Assembly: GCA_018262195.1 (NCBI GenBank)
Contig: JAGTRS010000003.1
Location: 62,001-126,000, forward strand
From: Pseudomonadota bacterium
GTDB lineage: Bacteria > Pseudomonadota > Gammaproteobacteria > Burkholderiales > Rhodocyclaceae
Length of the DNA: 64,000 nt
Reading direction: 5' to 3'
The first letter of the stretch is position 1. Each line of letters opens with the position of its first letter. Both the position numbers and the translations under genes were made by a program. Shown here piece after piece: positions 26,536 to 35,275 of this stretch. The notes below the pieces were generated by a model. The model was not told where the DNA came from. It made no database searches and saw only the letters and a program-made list of their open reading frames with translations.

Positions 26536-27051
26536 GTGAAACCTGCCTGGCTGGCCAAGCTTTCGCCGACCTGGCGGGCGCGCATGGTGCGGATGGGATT
26601 CAACTTCCATCCCGCTTTTCGCGGCACCGGTGGCCGGGTAACGCATGTGGCGAAGGATTTGCGCCACATCCGGGTGCGCCTGCCATTGAACTGGAAGACG
26701 AAGAACATCGTCGGTTCGCTCTATGGGGGCTCGCTGTTTGCGATCACCGATGGGGCGCATCCGATGATGCTGATGGCGGCCCTGGGTGACGGCTATATCG
26801 TCTGGGATAAAGCGGCCAGTATTCGCTACCGGAAGCCGGGTTTTTCGACGTTGTATGCCGATTTCGTCCTCAGTAATGAGGAAGTGGCAGAAATAAGAGA
26901 TGAATTGACCAAAAATCCGGAGCTTGAGCGGACTTATCTGGTCGAACTGAAGGATGCACACGGCACCGTGCATACCGTGGTGGAACGCACGGTTTACATT
27001 GCCGACAAACAACACTACCGACAAAAGAGCGGTGGAGGAGACAAACAATGA
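26536..27051 (+). CDS. Hot-dog fold protein, DUF4442/PaaI-like thioesterase
   Basis: 171 residues, GTG start three bases after the fadA stop. The middle matches the DUF4442 hot-dog pattern: LKNWKTKN-like strand, then NIVGSLYGGSLFAITDGAHP (about residues 57-76) forming the central helix, and SIRYRKPGFSTLYADF. There is no signal peptide. It is probably an acyl-CoA thioesterase that returns CoA during fatty-acid overload; the reaction is inferred from fold and operon. Its stop overlaps the start of the next gene by four bases. Confidence 0.78.
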   Translation: MKPAWLAKLSPTWRARMVRMGFNFHPAFRGTGGRVTHVAKDLRHIRVRLPLNWKTKNIVGSLYGGSLFAITDGAHPMMLMAALGDGYIVWDKAASIRYRKPGFSTLYADFVLSNEEVAEIRDELTKNPELERTYLVELKDAHGTVHTVVERTVYIADKQHYRQKSGGGDKQ

Positions 27052-27623
27052 TTTCATCGACAACTGTCAGGCGGGCGGCTCTGATTGCCGCATTGATGGC
27101 CATCCCGGGATTGCATGCTGCCGAGGTGGCCGGCGTCAAGGTGGATGACAAGATTCGTATCGGCAGCAGCGAGCTGGTGCTCAATGGTGCCGGCCTGCGC
27201 AGCAAGCTGTTCATCAAGGTCTACGTTGGCGCGCTTTACGTCGGCCAGAAGTCGACCACGCCAACGGCGATCTACGATAGTCCGCAGCCGCGTCGCATGG
27301 CGATGCGCATGCTGCGCGACCTCGATGCCGAGTCGCTGCACTCGGCGCTCGACGAAGGCCTGAAGAACAACCACACGGCTACCGAACTGGCCGAGATGAA
27401 ACCGCAGGCCGATCAGTTGGCGGCCATCCTGAAGGCTATCGGCAAGGCCAAGGAAGGCGATACCATCGCCATTGATTTCTCCGCTGAAGGCGTGGCACTC
27501 AGCCTGAACGGTGAGGCTCGCGGCAAGGTCGCCGGGCCGGGTTTCGCCAAGGCCTTGCTCAAGGTCTGGCTGGGAGATAAACCGGCGGATGCATCGCTGA
27601 AGAAGGCACTGCTCGGCGCTTAG
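27048..27623 (+). CDS. Exported chalcone-isomerase-like protein
   Basis: 191 residues. The signal peptide runs to about GLHAAEV. The mature part is the chalcone-isomerase-like fold: [19 protein letters not shown], then [15 protein letters not shown] and a conserved [14 protein letters not shown]. Bacterial members lack flavonoid chemistry, and plant relatives (FAP) bind fatty acids, so a periplasmic fatty-acid-binding role suits its place between a thioesterase and acyl-CoA ligase; this is inference. AGGAGACA precedes the ATG. Confidence 0.82.
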   Translation: MISSTTVRRAALIAALMAIPGLHAAEVAGVKVDDKIRIGSSELVLNGAGLRSKLFIKVYVGALYVGQKSTTPTAIYDSPQPRRMAMRMLRDLDAESLHSALDEGLKNNHTATELAEMKPQADQLAAILKAIGKAKEGDTIAIDFSAEGVALSLNGEARGKVAGPGFAKALLKVWLGDKPADASLKKALLGA

Positions 27624-27649
27624 GCTGGCAAACGGAGGAGGAGACAAAA

Positions 27650-29308
27650 ATGGAAAAAATCTGGCTACAAAGCTATCCGAATGGCGTGCCGGCAGAGATC
27701 GACATCGACCATATTCCGTCGCTGGTCGCGCTGTTCGAAAAGGCCTGCACGACCTTTGCCGACAAGGTTGCCTATATCAGCATGGGCAAGGAGATGACCT
27801 ACCGGCAGCTCGACGAGGAGAGCAAGGCCTTCGCCGGCTGGTTGCAGGCCAAGGGGCTGAAGAAAGGCGACCGCGTTGCGCTGATGATGCCCAATCTGCT
27901 GCAATATCCGGTGGCGCTGTTCGGCACCTTGCGCGCCGGCTGCGTCGTGGTCAATTGCAACCCGCTCTACACGCCGCGCGAACTCGAACACCAACTCAAG
28001 GATTCCGGCGCCACGGTAATTGTCATCGTCGAAAACTTCGCTCACACGCTGGAACAGATCGTTGCGCACACGGCGATCAAGCACGTCATCGTCACGCCGA
28101 TGGGCGAAATGCTCGGCCTCAAGGGAGTGATCGTCAATTTCGTCGTTCGCCATGTCAAGAAGCTGGTGCCGGCCTGGAAATTGTCAGGTTCCATCGGTTT
28201 CAACAGCGCCTTGGCTTCTGGCCGCAGTCACGGATGGAAACCCGTGCCCCTGACTCAGGACGACATCGCTTTCCTGCAATACACCGGTGGCACAACGGGC
28301 GTTTCCAAGGGGGCCATGCTGACGCATGCCAACATCGCATCGAACGTCACCCAGGCGTACAACTGGATCAAACCGGTGGTACGCGAGGGTGAAGAGTTCA
28401 TCATCACCGCCTTGCCGCTGTATCACATCTTCGCGCTGACGGCGAACTGCCTGACTTTCCTGATGATCGGCGCCCGCAACCTGCTGATTGCCAATCCGCG
28501 CGACATTCCCGGCTTCGTCAAGGAGTGGGGCAAGTACCCGGTCACGGTGGTGACCGGCGTCAATACGCTATTCAACGCGCTACTACATAACCCCGATTTC
28601 GCCTCGCTGGATTTTTCCACCATGCGGGTCACACTGGGGGGCGGTATGGCGGTGCAGGGACCGGTGGCCGACAAGTGGCTGAAAGTGACCGGAACGCCCT
28701 TGCTGCAAGCCTACGGACTGACCGAAACCTCGCCGGCAGCGACGATCAATCCGCTCGATATGGGCGAGTTCAACGGTTCCATCGGCTTGCCGATCTCTTC
28801 CACTGAAGTCTCGATCCGCGACGACTACGGTAGCGAAGTGCCGCTTGGTCAGGTCGGCGAAATCTGCATTCGCGGCCCGCAGGTCATGAAAGGCTATTGG
28901 CAGCGGCAGGATGAAACCGATCTGGTCTTTTATCCGGATCGTTTCCTGCGCACCGGCGATATGGGTTACGTAGACAAAAAAGGTTTCGTCTTCCTGGTCG
29001 ACCGCAAGAAGGACATGATTCTGGTCTCCGGTTTCAACGTCTATCCAAATGAGGTGGAGGAGGCGGTGGCCATGCATCCGGGCGTCATGGATGTGGCGGC
29101 CATCGGTGTCGCCGACGAGCATTCCGGCGAGGCGGTGAAGATTTTTGTCGTCCGCAAGGACCCGAAAGTCACCGAGCGCATGCTGATCGAGCACTGCCGC
29201 GGCCTGCTGACCGGCTACAAGATTCCGAAACATGTCGAATTCCGCGATGACCTGCCACGCACCAACGTCGGCAAGATCCTGCGTCGCGCATTGAAAGAGG
29301 GAGCGTAA
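27650..29308 (+). CDS. fadD: Long-chain fatty-acid-CoA ligase
   Basis: 552 residues of the ANL adenylate-forming family. The P-loop motif is [16 protein letters not shown] (about residues 211-226). [11 protein letters not shown] is the adenine-binding motif, and [24 protein letters not shown] spans the hinge region. The C-terminal [10 protein letters not shown] holds the catalytic Lys. It activates fatty acids with ATP and CoA, probably at the inner face of the membrane, after FadL uptake. Its TAA stop overlaps the next start by one base. Confidence 0.93.
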   Translation: MEKIWLQSYPNGVPAEIDIDHIPSLVALFEKACTTFADKVAYISMGKEMTYRQLDEESKAFAGWLQAKGLKKGDRVALMMPNLLQYPVALFGTLRAGCVVVNCNPLYTPRELEHQLKDSGATVIVIVENFAHTLEQIVAHTAIKHVIVTPMGEMLGLKGVIVNFVVRHVKKLVPAWKLSGSIGFNSALASGRSHGWKPVPLTQDDIAFLQYTGGTTGVSKGAMLTHANIASNVTQAYNWIKPVVREGEEFIITALPLYHIFALTANCLTFLMIGARNLLIANPRDIPGFVKEWGKYPVTVVTGVNTLFNALLHNPDFASLDFSTMRVTLGGGMAVQGPVADKWLKVTGTPLLQAYGLTETSPAATINPLDMGEFNGSIGLPISSTEVSIRDDYGSEVPLGQVGEICIRGPQVMKGYWQRQDETDLVFYPDRFLRTGDMGYVDKKGFVFLVDRKKDMILVSGFNVYPNEVEEAVAMHPGVMDVAAIGVADEHSGEAVKIFVVRKDPKVTERMLIEHCRGLLTGYKIPKHVEFRDDLPRTNVGKILRRALKEGA

Positions 29309-30255
29309 TGGGCATTCCGGCATCACTGAACAAGAACCTGGCGCTGCCTGTCATCTGTGCGCCGATGTTCATCATCTCCAACCCCGATCTGGTCATCGCC
29401 CAGTGCAAGGGCGGCCTGATTGGTTCCTTTCCTGCCCTCAACGCCCGGCCGATGGAAGTGCTCGACGAATGGCTGACCCGCATCAAGACCGAACTGGCGG
29501 CCGACCCGAACGCGGCGCCCTTCGCCGTCAATCAGATCATCCATCCCTCCAACGAGCGGCTGGAACACGACATGGCGCTATGCGTGAAGCACGAGGTGCC
29601 GCTGATCATCACCAGCCTGTCAGCGCCGACGCAGATCGTGCCGCATGTGCATGCCTACGGCGGCCAGGTCTTTCATGATGTGATCAGCGTGCGCCATGCC
29701 GAAAAGGCACTCGAAGCCGGTGTCGATGGCCTGATCCTGGTGTGCGCCGGGGCCGGCGGCCATGCCGGCACGCTCAGCCCCTTCGCGCTGGTCGGCGAAA
29801 TCCGCAAGTTCTACGATGGTCCGATCGCGCTCTCCGGTTCGATCACCAACGGCAAGGCCATCCTGGCTGCGCAGGCGATGGGCGCTGACTTCGCCTATAT
29901 TGGTACGCGTTTCATCGCCACCCACGAAGCCCATGCTGTCGATGCCTATAAGCAGGCCATCGTCGACTCGGCCGCCAAGGACGTGGTCTATACCCCGTAT
30001 TTCACGGGCGTTCATGGCAACTACCTGAGCAAGAGCATCGTCGCCGCCGGCCTCGACCCGGCCAACCTGCCGGTCAAGGACAAGACGTCGATGAGTTTCG
30101 GCGGCGCCCGCGATGCCAAGGCCTGGAAAGACATCTGGGGCGCCGGGCAGGGAGTCGGCACCATTGACGACGTTATGCCGACTGCCGAGCTGATCGCCCG
30201 CCTGAGGCAGGAATATCGCAGCGCCAAAGCAGCGTTGTGCAGCAATCCATTCTGA
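29308..30255 (+). CDS. Nitronate monooxygenase family (NPD) flavoprotein
   Basis: 315 residues, an FMN TIM-barrel of the 2-nitropropane dioxygenase family. It has PVICAPMFIISNPDLVIAQ at the N-terminus, GADGHxG-like ILVCAGAGGHAGTLS and ADFAYIGTRFIATHEA. It starts on the A of the fadD stop, so it is tightly coupled. Such genes often sit in fatty-acid operons. It may detoxify propionate-3-nitronate or act as an enoyl reductase-like enzyme; the substrate cannot be read here. Confidence 0.85.
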   Translation: MGIPASLNKNLALPVICAPMFIISNPDLVIAQCKGGLIGSFPALNARPMEVLDEWLTRIKTELAADPNAAPFAVNQIIHPSNERLEHDMALCVKHEVPLIITSLSAPTQIVPHVHAYGGQVFHDVISVRHAEKALEAGVDGLILVCAGAGGHAGTLSPFALVGEIRKFYDGPIALSGSITNGKAILAAQAMGADFAYIGTRFIATHEAHAVDAYKQAIVDSAAKDVVYTPYFTGVHGNYLSKSIVAAGLDPANLPVKDKTSMSFGGARDAKAWKDIWGAGQGVGTIDDVMPTAELIARLRQEYRSAKAALCSNPF

Positions 30256-30279
30256 AAATATCAACAGGAGACAGACAAA

Positions 30280-32073
30280 ATGAGCGACTACCGTGCGCCG
30301 ATCAAGGACATGCGTTTCGTCATGGACGAAATTGCCGGCCTCAATGCCATCAATCAACTGCCCGGTTTTGAAGAGGCGACCCCCGATCTGGCCGACGCGG
30401 TTCTCGATGAAGCCGCCAAGTTCGCCGGTGAAGTACTTGCACCGCTTAACGCCATCGGTGACAAGCAGGGTTGCAAACTGACGGCCAATGGCGTGACCAC
30501 ACCGGATGGCTGGAAGGCAGCCTACAAGGCCTTCTGCGACGCCGGCTGGAATGGCATCGCCTCGCCAGCCGAGTTCGGCGGCCAGGGCCTGCCCGATACT
30601 CTAGCCATCGCGGTGAAGGAAATGGTCTGCTCGGCCAATCTGGCTTTCTCGATTGGTCCCTTGCTGACTACAGGCGCCACTGAGGCTTTGCTGACCTGCG
30701 CCAGCGACGAATTGAAGGGGATCTACCTCGAAAAGATGGTGACCGGCGAATGGACCGGCACGATGAACCTGACCGAGCCGCAAGCCGGTTCTGATCTCGC
30801 CCTGATCCGCTCGCGCGCCGAGCCGCAGGCTGACAGTAGCTACCGGGTTTTCGGTCAGAAGATTTTTATCAGCTACGGCGACCACGACATGACGGACAAC
30901 ATCGTCCATCTGGTGCTCGCCCGCCTGCCTGACGCGCCGGCTGGCGTGAAGGGCATCTCGATGTTCCTGGTGCCCAAGTTCCTGGTCAATGCTGATGGCA
31001 GTCTTGGCGCTCGCAATGATGCGCACTGTGTTTCCATCGAACACAAGCTCGGCATCCACGCCAGCCCGACCTGCGTCATGGCCTATGGCGACAATGGCGG
31101 AGCCGTCGGCTATCTGCTTGGTGAAGCCAATCGCGGCCTCGAATACATGTTCATCATGATGAACGAAGCACGCCTCGGCGTCGGCCTGCAAGGCGTCGCC
31201 CTCGGCGAGCGGGCCTATCAGCATGCCCTGGCCTATGCCCGCGAACGCAAGCAGGGCCGCGATGCACTGACTGGCGAGGCGCTTGTCACGCTCGACAAGC
31301 ACCCGGACATCCGTCGCATGCTGATGCTGATGAAATCCCGTGTTGAGGCCGCCCGCGCGGCGACCTATTACACCGCCAGCCTGCTTGATCGTGCCCACGC
31401 CATCAGCGATCCCGAAGAAAAGAAACGCAGCCTCTACCTTGCCGAATTCCTGATCCCCATCGTCAAGGGCGGCGGCACTGAAATGGGTATCGAGGTCACC
31501 TCGCTCGGTATCCAGATTCACGGTGGCATGGGCTTCATCGAGGAAACCGGCGCCGCCCAGCACTGGCGCGATTCGCGCATCACCACCATCTACGAAGGTA
31601 CGACCGGTATCCAGGCCAACGACCTGCTGTTCCGCAAGCTGATGCGTGATCAAGGCGCTACCGCCAAGGTCGTCTTTGGCGAGGTCTACGCAACCGCCAA
31701 GGCACTGGGTGCCTCCGGCAAGCCGGAATTGCAGGCTATCGGTCAACGCCTCGGCACCGCCCTCAAGGCATGGACTACCGCCACGGAATGGCTGGCCGCT
31801 AACGCTAAAACAAGTCTTTCCGGCGTATTGACCGCAGCAGTCCCCTATCTGCACCTGGCAGTTACCGTTACTGGCGGCTGGATGATGGGCAAGGCCGCCC
31901 TGGCTGCAGCTGGCTATATTGACAAGGACGAAGGTGATCAGGCCTTCTATCGGGCCAAGGTTGCCACTGCAGGCTTTTATGCTGACCAGATGCTGCCACA
32001 GGCCGGTGCCTTTGCCGAAACGGTCATGGCAGGCGATGCCACATTGAAAGGGATTGGCGAAGAGGTGTTCTAG
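30280..32073 (+). CDS. Acyl-CoA dehydrogenase (second, DmdC/AcdH-like long type)
   Basis: 597 residues. The ACAD motifs are TMNLTEPQAGSDLALIRSRA, IHGGMGFIEETGAAQHWRDS and TTIYEGTTGIQANDLLFRK. The N-terminal LPGFEEATPDLADAVLDEAA and the C-terminal helical extension place it with the group that includes 3-methylmercaptopropionyl-CoA dehydrogenases and broad acyl-CoA dehydrogenases. It is last in the second operon, after an AGGAGACA leader, and would be the partner for long- or medium-chain substrates. A terminator follows. Confidence 0.9.
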   Translation: MSDYRAPIKDMRFVMDEIAGLNAINQLPGFEEATPDLADAVLDEAAKFAGEVLAPLNAIGDKQGCKLTANGVTTPDGWKAAYKAFCDAGWNGIASPAEFGGQGLPDTLAIAVKEMVCSANLAFSIGPLLTTGATEALLTCASDELKGIYLEKMVTGEWTGTMNLTEPQAGSDLALIRSRAEPQADSSYRVFGQKIFISYGDHDMTDNIVHLVLARLPDAPAGVKGISMFLVPKFLVNADGSLGARNDAHCVSIEHKLGIHASPTCVMAYGDNGGAVGYLLGEANRGLEYMFIMMNEARLGVGLQGVALGERAYQHALAYARERKQGRDALTGEALVTLDKHPDIRRMLMLMKSRVEAARAATYYTASLLDRAHAISDPEEKKRSLYLAEFLIPIVKGGGTEMGIEVTSLGIQIHGGMGFIEETGAAQHWRDSRITTIYEGTTGIQANDLLFRKLMRDQGATAKVVFGEVYATAKALGASGKPELQAIGQRLGTALKAWTTATEWLAANAKTSLSGVLTAAVPYLHLAVTVTGGWMMGKAALAAAGYIDKDEGDQAFYRAKVATAGFYADQMLPQAGAFAETVMAGDATLKGIGEEVF

Positions 32074-32128
32074 TCTGGCAGCAGGGAGACTCTTCCAATA
32101 CACAATTCGTGAAAGAGTATCAAAAGAG

Positions 32129-32150
32129 AAAGGCGCCTTCCGGCGCCTTT
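32129..32150. terminator. Bidirectional terminator between convergent units
   Basis: AAAGGCGCC (32129-32137) with GGCGCCTTT (32142-32150), 4-base loop. T-rich tails occur on both strands (TTTCTC on plus, TTTCTCTTTTG on minus). It ends the fad operon and the first cargo gene. Confidence 0.88.
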
Positions 32151-32186
32151 CTCATGTCATCGAACTACCTGCTTCCAATGTGCTAA

Positions 32187-33497
32187 TTAAGGTTTGGGTG
32201 AAGAAGGAACTACCGGAACCTTGTTGACCAGGAAGATCGCGTTTTGAGTCGCTTCAGTCCTCATGTTCTGCACGCTTGAAACGCCACCAATCGAACCGGC
32301 TGTCTGTCCATAGAAGGTTCCGTTAACAGTGCCTTGAAGGTTCTTGGTGTTGACTACGTTACCAGAGATGTTTGCACCATTGATGGTGCCTGCTGCGTTG
32401 AAGTCGAAACCACCGTTTTGGCTCCAATTTCCGGTCCAGGTTCCGGGGCGGAACTGAACAGTGATATCAACCTTGCCCTGTTGGCTTCCGTCAAAACTAC
32501 CGCCGACATATTTGGCAGTGACATTGCCCGCACTTTGCGCATCCAGGTAAGACTGCGGTGTTGCAATGCCGGCAACGTAGTAACCAGTTGTTGTCGTTGT
32601 GATTGTCGTGGTAATGGCTTTCTTGCCTTCACCGCTGGTGTAGCTTTCGACGGATTCACGTTCGAATTGGCCAATGGCAACGTCTTGGTCAGCTTTCAAA
32701 GTCACGTATACGTCACGCCAACCCTTATGCGGCTTGCCTCTCCAATCGTAGTAGGTGTACTGTTCTTCTCCCGTTTTGTACTGGAAGCCCGTGATGGCTT
32801 TGTCAAAATAATGATCACCACCGTACGGAGAAAACATTGAAGCTGCCTCGTATCCCCAGTTAGGGCCATGAGAGACACCATCGATAAATGAAGCATTTTC
32901 CCCCTGTGTATGGAAGTGGTTCAGATATTCATAGAATTTCACGGCTTCAGGGGTGCCTGAACTAGCAAAATTAGGCGCATCCGCACCATTCAATGCTTCA
33001 AGCCCCCAAGAGGCTGTCCCGCGAGTTCCATTCGATATTGGAAGTCTGTCTGGTGTCAGCATCAAAGCGAATAAACCGGCTGAATATCTCTTGTCGTTGG
33101 ATCCGCCGTCGTAGCTAGATGATCGATAATCCCTACCGCCACTGCGTTTTACTGTGGTGGAGTCATTAAAAATCGCATAACCGCACCAAGCCCCTGACGC
33201 ACAACCTTTGTCTACGATCTTGTCTTCAGGAATGATGATGTCCGGGCTTTTACGGTACTGATCTCCGCCTGACATGCCTGGCATTGCAACGGGAGAGGGA
33301 GCGCCTGCGGCAGGTTCTACAAAATCGGTCCAGGCGCCCCAGTTTTCGACGGAGTCCTGTGAAATTAATACTTTGGCATACGACCTGGTCTTGCTCCAGT
33401 CTTCTTCGTGGAATTGCCGCGAATCTTTTGCCAGCACTTGGTTACTGGCAAAAAGCGCCACGATGCATGTAGCGATTAGTGTGCGACTGTATTTCAT
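32187..33497 (-). CDS. Exported TbpB-barrel-like protein, putative type XI secretion cargo (copy 1)
   Basis: 436 residues from the ATG at 33497, chosen because GAGGT is at good spacing. The signal peptide ends at NQVLA/KDS and there is no lipobox Cys. The N-terminal block (about 27-110) includes DFVEPAAGAPSPVAMPG and DKGCASGAWCGYAIF. A variable middle follows. The C-terminal part (about 320-400) has GGSFDGSQQGKVDITVQF and GTVNGTFYGQTAGSIGGV, the signature of the small TbpB/fHbp-type barrel. A tail QNAIFLVNKVP closes it. It is a paralogue of the upstream gene and lies two genes from a Slam-like exporter. Cargo status is inferred. The gene looks more AT-rich than its neighbours. Confidence 0.72.
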   Translation of the reverse strand: MKYSRTLIATCIVALFASNQVLAKDSRQFHEEDWSKTRSYAKVLISQDSVENWGAWTDFVEPAAGAPSPVAMPGMSGGDQYRKSPDIIIPEDKIVDKGCASGAWCGYAIFNDSTTVKRSGGRDYRSSSYDGGSNDKRYSAGLFALMLTPDRLPISNGTRGTASWGLEALNGADAPNFASSGTPEAVKFYEYLNHFHTQGENASFIDGVSHGPNWGYEAASMFSPYGGDHYFDKAITGFQYKTGEEQYTYYDWRGKPHKGWRDVYVTLKADQDVAIGQFERESVESYTSGEGKKAITTTITTTTTGYYVAGIATPQSYLDAQSAGNVTAKYVGGSFDGSQQGKVDITVQFRPGTWTGNWSQNGGFDFNAAGTINGANISGNVVNTKNLQGTVNGTFYGQTAGSIGGVSSVQNMRTEATQNAIFLVNKVPVVPSSPKP

Positions 33498-33645
33498 GAT
33501 ATACCTCACTAAGTGTATGTTATTAAAATAAATTGTTCATGGCACTAGTGTAGGTTTGTTCTTGAAATGTGTCGCTCTACTTCATGATCAAACTGTGAGG
33601 AATATCGCACTTCTCCCCAGATAGTGCAGGGTTATTCGGACAAAG

Positions 33646-33671
33646 AAAAAGGCGCCTTTCGGCGCCTTTTT
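33646..33671 (-). terminator. Terminator between the two cargo genes
   Basis: AAAAAGGCGCC (33646-33656), TTTC loop, GGCGCCTTTTT (33661-33671). It reads as an intrinsic terminator after the upstream copy on the minus strand. The stem core matches the hairpins at 32129 and 35228. Confidence 0.88.
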
Positions 33672-33703
33672 CGTCTTGGCCTCTTTACTGGCGTCAGACC
33701 TAA

Positions 33704-35011
33704 TTATCTAGGAACAGACGACGGTGTCTGTACAGTCGGAACCTTGTTGACCAAGAAGATCGCGGTTTGAGTTTGAGTGACAGGCGTTTGAACAATGGTG
33801 CGAGCTTCAACTTGTGGAGCAACGCTAGTCTTGGTAACGCTGGAAACGCCACCGATCGAACCCGCTTGTTCTCCGTAGAAGGTGCCTTGAACATAGCCAG
33901 AATACGTTGCGCGATCGCAATTGCTCAGCGCGGAAATATTCGTTGCAGCGATGTTGGCTCCAGTGATATTGCCTGCTGCTTGGAAGCTCATGGCTGAACT
34001 TTCCCATTGCCCTTGCCAAGTGGCTGGACCAAACTGAACCTGAATTGCTACAGAGCCTTGGCGCGATCCATCAAAACTGCCACCCACGTAATTTGCGCGG
34101 ATGTTGCTAGCTTGCTGGGAGGCCAGATAGGCTTGAGGAGTAGCGATACCTGCAACATAGTAGCCTTCGGTTTGAGCTACTGGCGGACGTTCCATGCTAC
34201 GGCTTTCACCCTTGACATAGACTGTCATTTGCGAGAAATCACCGACTGCTACTTGCTCATCCGCTGCGATACGCACCCAAATCGGACGCCATTTCGACCC
34301 AATATTGATCATTTGCCCAGTAATGGCTTGTTCAAAAGGACCGGAACCGAAAGTATTACGAGCCTCGCTCGAGAACATATTGTGAGAAACGCCATTCACA
34401 TCTGCAGCGTATGCATCAGTATGGAAGTGGTGCAGCCCATCATCTCCGGTGAACCACCAGCCACCGCCAAAGTCGGCAGGGATGGCACCGGCTGATTCGC
34501 TGAAAGTCGGCAGAATGGCTCCCAGTGAATCGAGTTGCCAAGCAATACTTCCCGGACCACGTCCTTCGCCCGCCGTGATACTTGGATCATCTGGTGTTGG
34601 CATCAAGGTGAACAATGCACCGGTCCAAGGATTGGACGGTTTGTAGTATGAGCGTTCGTTGTAACTCTCTCTCTGGTCAGCTGAGTTACGGAAAATTGCG
34701 TACCCGCACCAAGCACCGGTAGCACAGCCCTTGTCTTCAGGAATGACAATGATGTCCGGAGTCTTGCGATATTGATCACCGGCTGACATGCCTGGCATTG
34801 CTACCGGAGCTGGAGCGCCAGCTGCCGGTTCTACGAAATCTTCCCAAGGTCCCCAATGACCGACGGAGTCTTGAGCAATGACGACCTTGCCGTAGGATTT
34901 AACATTGTTCCAACCACTTTCGTGATATTCCCACGAGTCTTTTGCAAACACGGTACCGCTTATGAAGAGGGTGGCGATACATGCTGCGATAATTGTACGC
35001 TTAGTTTTCAT
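33704..35011 (-). CDS. Exported TbpB-barrel-like protein, putative type XI secretion cargo (copy 2)
   Basis: 435 residues from ATG 35011, with the same GAGG-GATATC leader as copy 1. Signal peptide to TVFA/KDS; no lipobox. Blocks shared with copy 1: KSYGKVVIAQDSVGHWGPW, DFVEPAAGAPAPVAMPG, GCATGAWCGYAIF, YYVAGIATPQAYLASQ, GGSFDGSRQGSVAIQVQF, VQGTFYGEQAGSIGGVSS and the tail QTAIFLVNKVP. The middle (about 125-250) differs strongly in sequence. The C-terminal barrel carries the GxFYGxxAxxIGG motif seen in transferrin-binding-protein-like proteins. It is likely secreted or surface exposed. The ligand is unknown. Confidence 0.72.
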   Translation of the reverse strand: MKTKRTIIAACIATLFISGTVFAKDSWEYHESGWNNVKSYGKVVIAQDSVGHWGPWEDFVEPAAGAPAPVAMPGMSAGDQYRKTPDIIVIPEDKGCATGAWCGYAIFRNSADQRESYNERSYYKPSNPWTGALFTLMPTPDDPSITAGEGRGPGSIAWQLDSLGAILPTFSESAGAIPADFGGGWWFTGDDGLHHFHTDAYAADVNGVSHNMFSSEARNTFGSGPFEQAITGQMINIGSKWRPIWVRIAADEQVAVGDFSQMTVYVKGESRSMERPPVAQTEGYYVAGIATPQAYLASQQASNIRANYVGGSFDGSRQGSVAIQVQFGPATWQGQWESSAMSFQAAGNITGANIAATNISALSNCDRATYSGYVQGTFYGEQAGSIGGVSSVTKTSVAPQVEARTIVQTPVTQTQTAIFLVNKVPTVQTPSSVPR

Positions 35012-35227
35012 GATATCCCTCACTGCTTGACTGATAAGAACTGCTTGATTTCACTGTAGTACCGACTCAGATATTCGCAAGTCGGTGATTTACAGTTGTT
35101 ACAAGGCATAATATGGGCCAGCTTGAAAAAACCAAATTAATCATATGGTTGGATTTTTGATGTTGAATAAGTGTAAAAAAATCTGACGTTTTGACGTTGT
35201 CGCTGGTGTTTCGGAAGTTGGTAAACG

Positions 35228-35255
35228 AAAAAAAGGCGCCGATTGGCGCCTTTTT
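35228..35255 (-). terminator. Terminator of the Slam-like gene
   Basis: AAAAAAAGGCGCC (35228-35240), GATT loop, GGCGCCTTTTT (35245-35255), about 20 bp after the minus-strand stop. It separates the exporter gene from its cargo genes. Confidence 0.88.
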
Positions 35256-35275
35256 GCGGGGCTATTGGTTCTAAA

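Noticed and set aside
25270..27063. A 597-codon open frame on the minus strand
   Set aside because: Antisense to the fadA-type thiolase and the hot-dog gene; composition is His/Arg-rich without domains, typical of shadow frames.
32187..35011. Cargo proteins as classical surface lipoproteins
   Set aside because: Neither has a Cys in a lipobox after the signal peptide; cleavage looks like signal peptidase I (VLA/KDS and VFA/KDS).
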